Part shown: positions 16,744-25,071 of the stretch, piece by piece
Layout of the letters: each line of letters opens with the position of its first letter
How positions within the stretch are numbered: position 1 is the first letter of the stretch
Source of the DNA: Terrimonas pollutisoli
GTDB taxonomy: Bacteria > Bacteroidota > Bacteroidia > Chitinophagales > Chitinophagaceae
DNA: 64,000 bases
Assembly: GCF_029360765.1 (NCBI RefSeq)
Contig: NZ_JARKNA010000002.1
Location: 56,803-120,802, forward strand
Reading direction: 5' to 3'
Translations under genes and position numbers: made by a program
The notes under the pieces: generated by a model
Seen by the model: the letters and a program-made list of their open reading frames with translations, nothing else
What the model was told of the DNA's origin: nothing
The model's database searches: none

Positions 16744-19431
16744 TTATTCTTTCACTTCAAACATTTCTCTCAACCGTATATCCATACTCGAACTCCCGAT
16801 CATAATCCGGAATTTGCCGGGCTCAATCACTTCTTTCATATTTACATCCAGCATCGTCAGCATGTCGGGAGTAATGATAAATTGTATTTCTTTTTCTTCA
16901 CCCGGCTGCAGGTTCACCCGCTGAAAAGCTTTTAACTCTTTGATGGGTCTTGCTACAGAAGCCAGCTCATCCCGCAGGTATAACTGCACCACTTCATCGC
17001 CTTTGTAGTTGCCCGTGTTTTTTATTTTAAATCGCAGACTAAGATTTTCCCTGGCTTTCATGATGGGCTTATCTAATTGCAGGGCAGTATAATCAAAGGT
17101 TGTATAGCTCAATCCAAATCCAAACGGAAATAAGGGCTGGCCGGTGAGGTTGGTATAATCATCACCGCGGCCGGTAGGCTTATGATTATACACCAACGGC
17201 AACTGTGCTTCTGCTACCGGGAAGCTGATGGGCAGTTTGCCGGAGGGAGACCGGTCGCCAAATAAAAGATCGGCTATGGCTGCGCCACCGGCATCACCGG
17301 GGTACCATACATCCACTACACTGTTTACTTTATCCAGCCAGTTGGTCATGGTGATAGCGCTGCCACCTACTAATAAAACCACCACGGGCTTACCCGTAGC
17401 GGCCACACGCTGTATCAGCTCTTCCTGTAAACCGGGCAGGGCCAGCGAAGCCCGGTCATTAAATTCGCCTTCGTCAATGCCTGCCACCACAATGGCCACA
17501 TCACTGTTCTTTGCCAATTGTACCGCTGCCTGTATTTTTTGTTCACTGCTGTCTTTTACACCCACATTCCAGATCAAACGCAGCCAGGCGTTGCCGGCGG
17601 GTTCGTAGTATTCAATGCGGATATCATATTCTTTTCCTTTTTCAAAATAATAGTTAGCCAGTTTGGTAGAGTAGGATTGTTTTTTCCAATTGTCAATAAT
17701 GATTTTATTATTGATGAATAAGCGATAGCCATCATTTCCATCGATACCTATTTTATACGTGCCGGTAACCGGTGATTGAATTTTTCCTGTCCATCGTGCC
17801 GCAAAAAAATCATAGTTGATCTTTTCGGGATCAGGTGAAAACAGTGTCCATTGAAACCGGATGGCTTCATCCACTCTTGTGAGAACGGGCTCACCCGTCA
17901 GCGTTACATTGTTAAAATATTCTCCCTGCAATCCCGCCACTTTTTTCCCGTCTTTGATAGTGGATAAAGCGCTGGAGGGAACGAAGGTCCATGTTTTGTG
18001 TTCTCTTCCGGGCCCTGCTGCATAGCCAACCTGCGCCGTTCCTTTTGTTTTTTCTTTGATGCCTGCAAGGATGGATATTTTATTATTACCCGGTCCGCTA
18101 TAGCCGCCCAGTCTTGCTTCTACAGCATCGATACCGATCACGGCTATTTTCTTTAATGATTTTTTTAAAGGCAATAGCTGGTTTTCCTGCCCCGGCAGGC
18201 GGGTATTCTTTAGTAACACTACGGAACGTATAGCCGCTTCTTTCGCCAGTTCACGATGTTGTGCCGACGTCGATTGCCCACCTTCGGTTTCACTGGCATA
18301 AGGTTTTTCAAATAAACCTAATTCAAATTTTACCCGCAACACTCTTGCTACCGCACTGTCGATAACAGCGGGGTCCATGGTTTTATCCAGGAAATGTTTA
18401 TCAAACAAGGTATGATGTTCATAAGCCGTTTGAAACATTACATCCAACCCATTCTCAACGGATTTCTTGCCGGCTTCTGCATAATCAGCGGCCGTAAAAT
18501 GTAATACGTTGGCGCCACCGGTGGCTCCTGCATCAGACAATACGAATCCTTTGAATCCCCAATCATGCCGGAGTTTTTTATTCAGCAACCAATCATTGGC
18601 CGTACAGGGTGAACCGTCCAGTGAGTTATAGGCCGTCATGATGCTCCGGGCGCCGCCTTTTTGTACCACCGCTTTGAAGGGAACGAAATACGTTTCTTCA
18701 AGCAATCTTTCATTGAAGTGTATGGGATAGCTGTCTCTTCCGCCTTCCCCATGGTTCACGGCAAAATGTTTGGGATTGGTAACAATGCCTCTTTGTTCAA
18801 ATGCTTTTACAAAGGCTACGCCCATGGCAGCACTCAGCACCGGATCTTCACCATAGGTTTCTTCCACTCTTCCCCAGCGAACATCTGTCGCCAGGTTCAC
18901 TACCGGTGAAAGAATATGACGAATGCCTCTTGCTTTGGTTTCATTAGCAATAGCAGCCGCACATTTACTCATCAGCAAAGTATCCCAGGTAGCGGCTAGT
19001 GCAATGGCTTGTGGAAAAGCCGTGGCTTCATCCCTTACTAACCCATGCAGGGCTTCATCAAAGGCAATGATGGGGATGCCGAGCCGGGTTTGTTCTACAA
19101 AATATTTTTGTATGCCATTGATCTTCGCCAGGGTTTGTTTGGCCGATTGCCCGGCTTTATAATTGAGCAACTGCGCAGCAGCGCCCTGTTGTTGCTGTAC
19201 GGTATTGACCTGGAAACCAAAGATGCCGTTTTTGTATTTGGATGGATCATTGCCCAAGTCACCGGGGATCATAAACAGTTGCCAGAATTTTTCTTCCGGC
19301 GTCATGCGTTGCAATAGATCTTTTACCCGTTCTTCTATGGGGAGGTTGGCTTGTTTGTAAGGAGGGATTGTTTGAGATTGGGAATGTAGGATAGTTAATA
19401 GGAATAAGAGACAGCAGCAAAAATTTTTCAT
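16744..19431 (-). CDS. Glycoside hydrolase family 3 beta-glucosidase with PA14 insert (BglX-like)
   Basis: 895 aa with signal peptide (MKNFCCCLLFLLTILHSQSQ). The (beta/alpha)8 domain contains AFDEALHGL, NPKHFAVNHGE and the nucleophile segment GFVLSDAGA (Asp in SDAG where most relatives have SDW). The alpha/beta sandwich follows (IGIDAVEARLGGYSG, VVAGIDEGEFNDR). A PA14 domain is inserted (LQGEYFNNVTLTGEPV to NAWLRLIW), and a fibronectin-III-like domain ends the protein. The layout is that of periplasmic exo-beta-glucosidases/xylosidases releasing terminal sugars from plant oligosaccharides. It is the only large gene among small accessory genes, all on the same strand. Substrate not predictable. 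Confidence 0.93.
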   Translation of the reverse strand: MKNFCCCLLFLLTILHSQSQTIPPYKQANLPIEERVKDLLQRMTPEEKFWQLFMIPGDLGNDPSKYKNGIFGFQVNTVQQQQGAAAQLLNYKAGQSAKQTLAKINGIQKYFVEQTRLGIPIIAFDEALHGLVRDEATAFPQAIALAATWDTLLMSKCAAAIANETKARGIRHILSPVVNLATDVRWGRVEETYGEDPVLSAAMGVAFVKAFEQRGIVTNPKHFAVNHGEGGRDSYPIHFNERLLEETYFVPFKAVVQKGGARSIMTAYNSLDGSPCTANDWLLNKKLRHDWGFKGFVLSDAGATGGANVLHFTAADYAEAGKKSVENGLDVMFQTAYEHHTLFDKHFLDKTMDPAVIDSAVARVLRVKFELGLFEKPYASETEGGQSTSAQHRELAKEAAIRSVVLLKNTRLPGQENQLLPLKKSLKKIAVIGIDAVEARLGGYSGPGNNKISILAGIKEKTKGTAQVGYAAGPGREHKTWTFVPSSALSTIKDGKKVAGLQGEYFNNVTLTGEPVLTRVDEAIRFQWTLFSPDPEKINYDFFAARWTGKIQSPVTGTYKIGIDGNDGYRLFINNKIIIDNWKKQSYSTKLANYYFEKGKEYDIRIEYYEPAGNAWLRLIWNVGVKDSSEQKIQAAVQLAKNSDVAIVVAGIDEGEFNDRASLALPGLQEELIQRVAATGKPVVVLLVGGSAITMTNWLDKVNSVVDVWYPGDAGGAAIADLLFGDRSPSGKLPISFPVAEAQLPLVYNHKPTGRGDDYTNLTGQPLFPFGFGLSYTTFDYTALQLDKPIMKARENLSLRFKIKNTGNYKGDEVVQLYLRDELASVARPIKELKAFQRVNLQPGEEKEIQFIITPDMLTMLDVNMKEVIEPGKFRIMIGSSSMDIRLREMFEVKE

Positions 19432-19611
19432 ACAAGTGATTTCAATCCGAAAATGTTTAAAGAAAAGTTTTGTAAAAGCCATTGCAAAAGTAGTCATTGA
19501 CAGTTTACGGGTCCGGGTTTACTGAAGATCCGGACCATTTCGCTGGCAACTGATCCAAGCTGAATTAATGAGGTATGAAAATTTATTTAGTTCGTGTTGT
19601 TGGAGAGAGGT

Positions 19612-19674
19612 GCTAACAGAGGCGTAAAAAACTCCCTGCTTATTGGATTACACGCCGTTTATTATCTTGTTAGC
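19612..19674. repeat. attC-like palindrome at the 3' end of the PIN gene
   Basis: Outer arms GCTAAC (19612-19617) and GTTAGC (19669-19674), inner arms GGCGTA (19621-19626) and TACACGCC (19649-19656). The stop codon of the PIN gene (19662-19664) lies inside it. Nested outer AAC/GTT core sites plus inner arms and a gene stop within the element are what integron attC sites look like, at a typical length of about 63 bp. The cores deviate from the RYYYAAC/GTTRRRY consensus at one position. Confidence 0.45.
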
Positions 19675-20111
19675 CGATTACGGAGTTTAATCATGTCCTG
19701 CGTGTTGTAAACAGTTCTGAAACGTTTTGATTTCAGTCCATCATAAAAGGGTTTGTCTCCTGTCCATAAGCTTCCATTCAAATATTTTGTCAACGCTACA
19801 AAATCTGTGTCATCTGCATCTATGTCTGTGACCAGGGCTTCGGCTTTTTCCCAAATGTTTTGTGAGATGAGTTCCTCATTAATAAACGTGAGCTTCGTAA
19901 GCATTTTGTCGTAAGAGGTTTCTAACTGCCCGTCAGTGAGCTTAGAAATTCTTTTGAGCTTATTCCAATGCTTGCGTATTTCAAAACGCATGTACTGGTT
20001 GCTGTAAAAGTCAAAGACGTTGTCGGAAGAAAAAATCAGGTCGCCAATTGTCCCCTGTGAATTAAGCAGGCAAGAGAAAATAATGTTGGTGTCAACAATT
20101 ATTTTCTTCAT
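19662..20111 (-). CDS. PIN-domain toxin (putative RNase of a toxin-antitoxin pair)
   Basis: 149 aa PIN domain. Acidic metal-binding residues are in IIVDTNIIFS (Asp7), DIDADDTDFVALT and LWTGDKPF, the usual arrangement of four acids that coordinate Mg/Mn for single-strand RNA cleavage. It belongs to the longer PIN_3-like toxin group. The gene overlaps the upstream small gene by 4 bp (20108-20111), the standard arrangement of antitoxin followed by toxin. The 3' end lies in an attC-like palindrome. Confidence 0.9.
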   Translation of the reverse strand: MKKIIVDTNIIFSCLLNSQGTIGDLIFSSDNVFDFYSNQYMRFEIRKHWNKLKRISKLTDGQLETSYDKMLTKLTFINEELISQNIWEKAEALVTDIDADDTDFVALTKYLNGSLWTGDKPFYDGLKSKRFRTVYNTQDMIKLRNRLTR

Positions 20112-20311
20112 TTGATGAAACGTTTACGGTTCTGTTTCCACCAGCCTTTTTTTACCTCACTTGCAAGTTTGTCAACCTGCTCCTGAGTCGCCTTTGAATT
20201 GGCAGTCGCTTCTCTATAGGTAAGGTAGTCCACAAGCCGTTGCAGCCCCATCGTGTCCACAGAAGCAGGCAAACGGATGATTATTTCTTTGGATGTTCTT
20301 TCAATCAACAT
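20108..20311 (-). CDS. Antitoxin of the PIN toxin
   Basis: 67 aa, lying just before the PIN gene and overlapping it by 4 bp. The N-terminus SKEIIIRLPASVDTMGLQRLVDYLTYRE looks like a short beta strand plus helix, as in Arc/AbrB-like antitoxins, and the basic C-terminus KKGWWKQNRKRF probably wraps around the toxin. It would also autorepress the operon by binding its promoter. Assigned mainly by size, context and overlap. Confidence 0.82.
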   Translation of the reverse strand: MLIERTSKEIIIRLPASVDTMGLQRLVDYLTYREATANSKATQEQVDKLASEVKKGWWKQNRKRFIK

Positions 20312-20495
20312 AATCGCTTTGTTTAGTCATAAAATTAAGAGAATTGTCCGACATGTCAGAAGCGCCAACAGAACGTAAACCGATTTGACGAAGCCAGGTT
20401 TTTAGTCTGACGGATTTGCCTGACACTGTCAGACTTTTTACTTTATTAGCCCGTTCAGGCGGTGTTTGAACGAAACGGATCAATACGCTGGTATA
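20312..20495. other. Spacer with short inverted repeats
   Basis: It contains AGTCTGAC (20404-20411) and GTCAGACT (20428-20435) as a stem followed on the plus strand by TTTTTAC, and further GCCAAC / GTTC-like core words. No gene on the plus strand ends here, so a terminator role is doubtful; the palindrome may belong to the cassette-like spacers of this block. Confidence 0.5.
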
Positions 20496-21572
20496 TTATT
20501 TAATAATCTTGTCAGCGATTTTGGCTGCGAACTCATCAAGGCTTACGGTGCCTGTATTGCTTAATATGATAATTGTTGAATTATCTTCTAGTATATGAAA
20601 CAGCATAGCTTGCGCCCCCATTATAGAGCCTGGTCTTTTAATAATGGAAAACATTTTATGATTAATCTCATAATTTTTATAAACCCAAACACCATAACCA
20701 TACTCGCCAAGTCCTGATGTGAACATCTGGCTTAATGTCTCCTCTTTTAAAAGTTTGCCACCGAATAAACCCTTTGAAAATTTCAAAATATCATCAACTG
20801 TTGAATACATAGAGCCGGCCGCATACCAATTGCTCCAATAAACAGGCAAATCGTTTGCAAGCATTTTTATATCATCTCTGTAAAAATAAGTGTCAGCCAG
20901 TTTTTCAATAATATCTTGCTGCGTAAGCATACCTGAGTTATTCATTTGTAAAGGCTGCAATAATTTTTCTTTTAAATTTTGTTCAAATGTTTTGCCGCTT
21001 ATTTTTTCTATTAGTTTACCAAGAATTATAAAATCAGCATTGTTGTAGTCAAATGCTGCACCCGGCTCTGTTTCTAATGTGTCGCTACAATATTTTAGTA
21101 ATAATTCGGCGGATGTATAGGGTCTCTGGTATTGCGGAATTCCCTTCTTTAAAGCCGATTCTAAATCAGTTCCGGCATCCATGTTATGCATACCGGATGT
21201 CATATTTAATAACTGTTTCACGGTTGCTTTGCTGCCCGCTGGTCCGGTATAATCCGGCAGGTAGGTGTTGAATGTCTTATTTAAATCTATTTTTCCGTCT
21301 TCGTATAACCGGAGAATGAGCACACTTGTGAACGCTTTGGTTATTGATGCCACTTTATATTTTGTATCAACTGTATTGGGAACCCTGAAAGTCATATTGG
21401 CAAAACCAAAACTTTTTTTATAAATGGTTTTTCCATGTTGCTCAATAAGGATAGTGCCATTAAAGGAATTCTTTTTCACAAATGAATCAATAAATAAATC
21501 AGCTCCTGAAGATTGGGCAAAGGCATGGTTGATGATTGTTACTAAAATAATCGAAACAGTTATTTTTTTCAT
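20496..21572 (-). CDS. Secreted beta-lactamase-family serine hydrolase
   Basis: 358 aa with signal peptide (MKKITVSIILVTIINHAFAQ). Catalytic Ser76-x-x-Lys79 is in KVASITKAFTS, the Tyr motif is FDYNNADF, and a late glycine-containing segment takes the place of the HxG motif. The family includes class C beta-lactamases, DD-peptidases and esterases; most such Bacteroidota proteins act on peptidoglycan fragments or esters rather than drugs. A different member of the family lies broken at 6165-6600. It stands alone in the minus-strand block. Confidence 0.9.
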   Translation of the reverse strand: MKKITVSIILVTIINHAFAQSSGADLFIDSFVKKNSFNGTILIEQHGKTIYKKSFGFANMTFRVPNTVDTKYKVASITKAFTSVLILRLYEDGKIDLNKTFNTYLPDYTGPAGSKATVKQLLNMTSGMHNMDAGTDLESALKKGIPQYQRPYTSAELLLKYCSDTLETEPGAAFDYNNADFIILGKLIEKISGKTFEQNLKEKLLQPLQMNNSGMLTQQDIIEKLADTYFYRDDIKMLANDLPVYWSNWYAAGSMYSTVDDILKFSKGLFGGKLLKEETLSQMFTSGLGEYGYGVWVYKNYEINHKMFSIIKRPGSIMGAQAMLFHILEDNSTIIILSNTGTVSLDEFAAKIADKIIK

Positions 21573-21783
21573 GCAGGTATTTTATTCTCCTGCATCTCAC
21601 AAAGACAATGCCCACAATCCAGGTATTGAAAATCAATAATCTTAAAACCCGAACCAAGCCCAAATGTTCGCTAATGATACAGGTAATGATCGGTTTTGAA
21701 ACAAAATGTTCGGCGTGCTTTTTTGAGTAAGACCGACAAGGGCGAAATGCGGGCATTCGTGGGGAAGACGGGTTAGCTACAGC

Positions 21784-22641
21784 TTAATTGTTCTTGTGAT
21801 TATAGAATTGTTGTAATCCTTTTACAAACGATAGTTGTGCAACGTCCATATGTTCCAGATCGTTATAGATTCTACACTGGAATTGGAAATGCCCTGGTCC
21901 TGCATGTTCGATTTGTTTTGCAAATGTTTTAACTGGTGAAACATTCCAGGTTGAATCTTCCAATCCTCCCACACTCAAAAACACCTTTATGGAGTCTTTA
22001 TTATTCAGTTCCTTTAATTTGCCGGGCAATTGGTTCAGGTAAAAATCATTATACCATAAAGACGGGCTTGCAGATACGAAATTTTTAAAATCATTTCTTT
22101 TTGTTTCTATTTGATCCAATAAGGCAAGCAGAGAGAAGTATCCACCAAAGGAATGTCCTAATAAAGTACGATTGGCTTTGTCGGTATGATAGGTAGAATC
22201 AATATATGGCATCAGCTGATTTACTATGAAAGAATCAAACCTTCTCCCTCCTCCAACAGCATTCATTTCGTCTGAGGGTAGGGCTGCCGGATACATATAG
22301 TCTCTTACACCTAAAGAATCCATTAATTCATAGGATTTATATCCTACACCTACTAAAATAAGCGGTGGAAGAAGTCCGTTTTTTTCATATTGCTTCAATG
22401 TGGCAGCTAACATAGAGAAATGGAAATTGGCATCAGTCAGGTACACAACCGGATAACTTTTCATTGTATTATTTTGGTATTCTTCAGGAAGCTGTAGCGA
22501 GATCACAAAAGAATCCCGTATAACAGGCGAATAGAAAACAAAGCCTTTTTGATTTTGCATTAGGGTACTGTTGTTTTTGACTGTGCCAGAACATCCATAT
22601 AAGAAACCCAGAAAGACAAGTAGCGTATAAATTTTTGTCAT
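21784..22641 (-). CDS. Alpha/beta-hydrolase esterase lipoprotein (esterase D / BesA-like)
   Basis: 285 aa. The lipoprotein signal MTKIYTLLVFLGFLYGCSG (Cys17) argues for ATG 22641 over the longer frame. The nucleophile elbow is LLGHSFGGYFSL, and the segments YPVVYLTDANF and LILVGVGY are typical of the putative esterase family that includes enterobactin/bacillibactin esterases and feruloyl esterases. The C-terminal His is likely in NDLEHMD. It probably cleaves an ester (siderophore or polysaccharide side chain) in the envelope. No iron genes are nearby. Confidence 0.85.
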   Translation of the reverse strand: MTKIYTLLVFLGFLYGCSGTVKNNSTLMQNQKGFVFYSPVIRDSFVISLQLPEEYQNNTMKSYPVVYLTDANFHFSMLAATLKQYEKNGLLPPLILVGVGYKSYELMDSLGVRDYMYPAALPSDEMNAVGGGRRFDSFIVNQLMPYIDSTYHTDKANRTLLGHSFGGYFSLLALLDQIETKRNDFKNFVSASPSLWYNDFYLNQLPGKLKELNNKDSIKVFLSVGGLEDSTWNVSPVKTFAKQIEHAGPGHFQFQCRIYNDLEHMDVAQLSFVKGLQQFYNHKNN

Positions 22642-22941
22642 TAGAATGATTTGAAATGAGCAGAAGTTATATGAAAAGCAAGATATGGATACCCGATTCA
22701 CTAATGAAGCAACTTGTTAATTTTAGGATTTTCTTAATGGCAATTAATGGGCATCGGATTGGCGAAGTGTGGTTTTTTACATTCCGTCACGTCGGAATTT
22801 TATATTGTTCAAGATAAAAATGTTAGTTAGAAAACGTCAGGCCGAACTACAGTTAACGTGCATGAAGACCAACAAGGGCTCTGTTATGCGGCACTACTTA
22901 ATGAATCTTGGACTTTTTAACCAGTAAGGCATTGATGAGGC
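22642..22941. other. 300-bp spacer between minus-strand genes
   Basis: It includes GAAGACCAACAAGGGC (22864-22879), an echo of the 3' motif of the dispersed repeat, and an imperfectly palindromic stretch from about 22825 to 22890. No gene or promoter consensus is clear. Confidence 0.5.
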
Positions 22942-23367
22942 TTATGGCACTTTTGAATTATATCCTTCGTTTTTCAATGTAAGTTTTTTGTAAACCAGTA
23001 TAACAACTATACATGAAAGCCAAAGCAGCGAAAAAGCTATTAAGCCATTGCGATTTGATTGAATATCCTCGGGGTCAAAGCGGCCGTGTATTCGGGTACG
23101 GAAAAACCTGTTGGAATACTCTTGTCCGTACTCTATTGCCATCCCGAACAAATAAAGCGCAATGAATATGATCGCATGCCTTACAATTTTTGTACCTGCA
23201 AATAAAACATTTAAAAGAGCAGCTGCCAGAAAGTAAAACGTTGCATGTAATTCCTTGTCGATATGTCTGAAACCCGATGGCAGCTTTATCATAAATCCAA
23301 CGAGAGCTGCTGCAAAACATGCCAGTACGACAAGAACCCTCTGCCAGACTTTAAGGCCGATTTTCAT
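22942..23367 (-). CDS. VanZ-like membrane protein
   Basis: 141 aa with four membrane segments. The VanZ signature is readable: DKELHATFYFLAAALL (Asp-Lys...His in helix 2), IEYGQEYSNRFF with the conserved Glu and Gln in helix 3 and GRFDPEDIQSNRNGL before helix 4. VanZ family members influence sensitivity to glycopeptides or lipids in some bacteria; for most, the role is unknown. A promoter element is visible upstream at 23476-23507. The surrounding sequence is cassette-like. Confidence 0.85.
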   Translation of the reverse strand: MKIGLKVWQRVLVVLACFAAALVGFMIKLPSGFRHIDKELHATFYFLAAALLNVLFAGTKIVRHAIIFIALYLFGMAIEYGQEYSNRFFRTRIHGRFDPEDIQSNRNGLIAFSLLWLSCIVVILVYKKLTLKNEGYNSKVP

Positions 23368-23467
23368 GTATTTATTTTAAAATGAAGGAAAATGTTTCAC
23401 TAGAACGTATTTGCCTGGGAAATATTGAGAAGGGGTTTGTATATACTTCTACTAACTAAAGGCGGTT

Positions 23468-23591
23468 GCCGCTAACAAAAATATACGAAAGTTTCCGCCA
23501 TCCAAAGTCGATATAATCTTACTTTCAAAAGAAATAATAAACAATATTATCCTTCTCTAAGTGCCTATATATAGGACCGAATGTTAGCGGC
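23468..23591. repeat. Widely spaced inverted repeat around a spacer (attC-like ends)
   Basis: GCCGCTAAC at 23468-23476 and GTTAGCGGC at 23583-23591 form a perfect 9-bp inverted pair 106 bp apart. The stop codon of the next gene (23584-23586) lies in the right arm as TAA of GCTAAC, as cassette genes often end in attC. The promoter at 23476-23507 lies inside the pair. A similar GTTGCCGCTA word recurs at 24228. Confidence 0.5.
23476..23507 (-). promoter_or_regulatory. Bacteroidota-type promoter, repeated copy 1
   Basis: On the minus strand TTTG (23503-23506) is followed by 19 bp and TATTTTTG (23476-23483), matching the Bacteroides sigma-factor consensus TTTG-(19-21)-TAnnTTTG. The whole 32-bp block recurs at 24911-24942 with one change. 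It should drive the VanZ-like gene with a leader of about 100 nt. Confidence 0.7.
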
Positions 23592-24183
23592 TGCCTTGTC
23601 GTGTTTCAGTGAGGCGGACAAATTCTGTTCCTTTTGATTTGGCTAAGTCTTCAAGTGATTGATAATAATTGAGTCCTGCAAGTCCAGTTCCACTCGGAGA
23701 CATAGTTGTTTCTGTAATTACATACCCATTGTCAAGCAGGAAAAATCCTTTTTCTGATCCGTCGTCATACCAGAGAAAGTCTGATATTTTAGAGTTCAGA
23801 ATATACTTTGCTTTATTCTCCTTGTATTCAATTTTGTAGGGTTGATATTCTTTGATTATTACTTCTTGTCCAAATAAAGCCTTTCTAATCCTATTAAAAA
23901 TATTTCGTTTCTTCTTTTGATAGGACGCTGCAATTTCTCCAATGGACTTTCCTTCCTTATTTACATGATAAACTGGATAGTCTGATAAGTCCTTGAAGAG
24001 AGTTGTCGCATGAGGGTCGAGTTTTCTAACCCAAACTTCTTCTGAAAAACCAAAAGGGAATCCTATAATTAAATTGTTGTCCAGTTCGATGAAACAGTCT
24101 GCTGTGTCAAGCCACCCTTGCTCTATACCAAACTTCGCATAGATGTTTGTTATTGTCTTGCCAAAAAGTTCATTAATGATCAT
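23584..24183 (-). CDS. Unknown cytoplasmic protein
   Basis: 199 aa without signal or membrane segments. It has a two-part look: IEQGWLDTADCFIELDNNLIIGFPFG near the N-terminus and SDFLWYDDGSEKGFFLLDNGYVITETTMSPSGTGLAGLNYY near the C-terminus, with a basic linker KKKRNIFNRIRK between. Such sequences with many aromatic/acidic beta strands resemble immunity or small housekeeping beta-proteins, but I do not recognise the family. It overlaps the attC-like arm at its stop codon. Confidence 0.7.
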   Translation of the reverse strand: MIINELFGKTITNIYAKFGIEQGWLDTADCFIELDNNLIIGFPFGFSEEVWVRKLDPHATTLFKDLSDYPVYHVNKEGKSIGEIAASYQKKKRNIFNRIRKALFGQEVIIKEYQPYKIEYKENKAKYILNSKISDFLWYDDGSEKGFFLLDNGYVITETTMSPSGTGLAGLNYYQSLEDLAKSKGTEFVRLTETRQGSR

Positions 24184-24295
24184 TTCCTAAAATTGTCAAG
24201 TTTGTCCAGAGAGTCTGACTAAGGTTGCCGCTACGTCCAGGGCTTGGCGATGTAGCGATAGCCTGTGATCGTTCAGCCCGAACCGAGTAAACCGG
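24184..24295. other. Palindrome-rich spacer
   Basis: It holds CGCTAC (24231-24236) against GTAGCG with GGGCTTGGCGA between and the word GTTGCCGCTA shared with 23466. It shares (A)CGTC(C)AGGGCTT with the spacer at 15653, suggesting a common origin for the two spacers. Confidence 0.4.
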
Positions 24296-24871
24296 TTATG
24301 TGCTTTTGCCTTGTCGTCCAATTCTAATATGTCGCCAAACGGCAATCACGTTGGTGTTCGCATGATGTTCTTCTGGATTATTTTCAAGCAGCCTTTTTTT
24401 TATATCATACGCATTATCGTAATCATCTAGAAGTCCAAATTTGTTAAGGTCAGTTGGCAAAAACGTTTCATCAAAACCGCCACAATTTACCAAGGCACTT
24501 ATACTGTAATCTTTATCCAACAGGTCATATCCTGTGAATTCAAATTCGTCAAGTATAATATTTTTGCAATTCTCTGTTGGCTCAATTACGACTGCGAGGA
24601 GATTGAACCTGCCTTGGTTCTTTACCCTATTTAAAACATAGTCAAGTGTCTTAAAGAAACCAGTTTCATAATGCTCATCTGTTATGATATAATTCCAGTC
24701 GTCTGCGTTATTGCGGTCTGGTTCGATTAAAACTTCATTTAACATACCGTCAAGTGATACAAGTTCGGTCACTTGTGTTAGCTTACTCCATTCAATGTAT
24801 TTGTCCCAGGACATTGCCTCAGTGCCGTAGTTCTTATCATATGCCCCTCTTGCAGTGTAATAAAATGTCAT
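24296..24871 (-). CDS. Unknown cytoplasmic protein
   Basis: 191 aa, acidic and tryptophan/tyrosine-rich (MSWDKYIEWSKL, DDWNYIITDEHYETGFF, NCGGFDETFLPTDLNKFGLL). No domain recognised; the C-terminus NVIAVWRHIRIGRQGKST is basic. The ATG at 24871 is chosen instead of 24964 because a complete promoter (24911-24942) lies between them. Cassette-like single gene. Confidence 0.7.
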   Translation of the reverse strand: MTFYYTARGAYDKNYGTEAMSWDKYIEWSKLTQVTELVSLDGMLNEVLIEPDRNNADDWNYIITDEHYETGFFKTLDYVLNRVKNQGRFNLLAVVIEPTENCKNIILDEFEFTGYDLLDKDYSISALVNCGGFDETFLPTDLNKFGLLDDYDNAYDIKKRLLENNPEEHHANTNVIAVWRHIRIGRQGKST

Positions 24872-24910
24872 TTGAATTGAATAACTGTTGCTGTATGCTG
24901 ACCGGTAATT

Positions 24911-24942
24911 CAAAAATATACCAAAGTTTCCGCCATCCAAAG
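24911..24942 (-). promoter_or_regulatory. Bacteroidota-type promoter, repeated copy 2
   Basis: Same 32-bp block as at 23476-23507 (31 of 32 identical): TTTG (24938-24941), 19-bp spacer, TATTTTTG (24911-24918) on the minus strand. The start codon at 24871 follows about 33 nt after the expected transcription start. Confidence 0.7.
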
Positions 24943-24991
24943 ACCGAAGCAATTTTCTCAGCAAGCAAGTTTACAATCGCTTAAAAGAAAA

Positions 24992-25025
24992 AGCGAAAGT
25001 TTTTTGGGTTCAAAAAACTTTCGCT
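24992..25025 (-). terminator. Rho-independent terminator of the cytochrome arm
   Basis: A perfect 15-bp stem AGCGAAAGTTTTTTG / CAAAAAACTTTCGCT with loop GGTT. Read on the minus strand it lies 46 bp past the stop at 25072 and is followed by TTTTCTTTTAAG. It should end the transcript coming from 33.6 kb. Confidence 0.85.
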
Positions 25026-25071
25026 AATACAAATTCAGTTATCGATAATTTCTACTATATCGCTACTTGCA

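Noticed and set aside
20404..20440. Stem AGTCTGAC/GTCAGACT followed by TTTTT as terminator
   Set aside because: The T-run is on the plus strand where no gene ends; kept only as part of the palindromic spacer.
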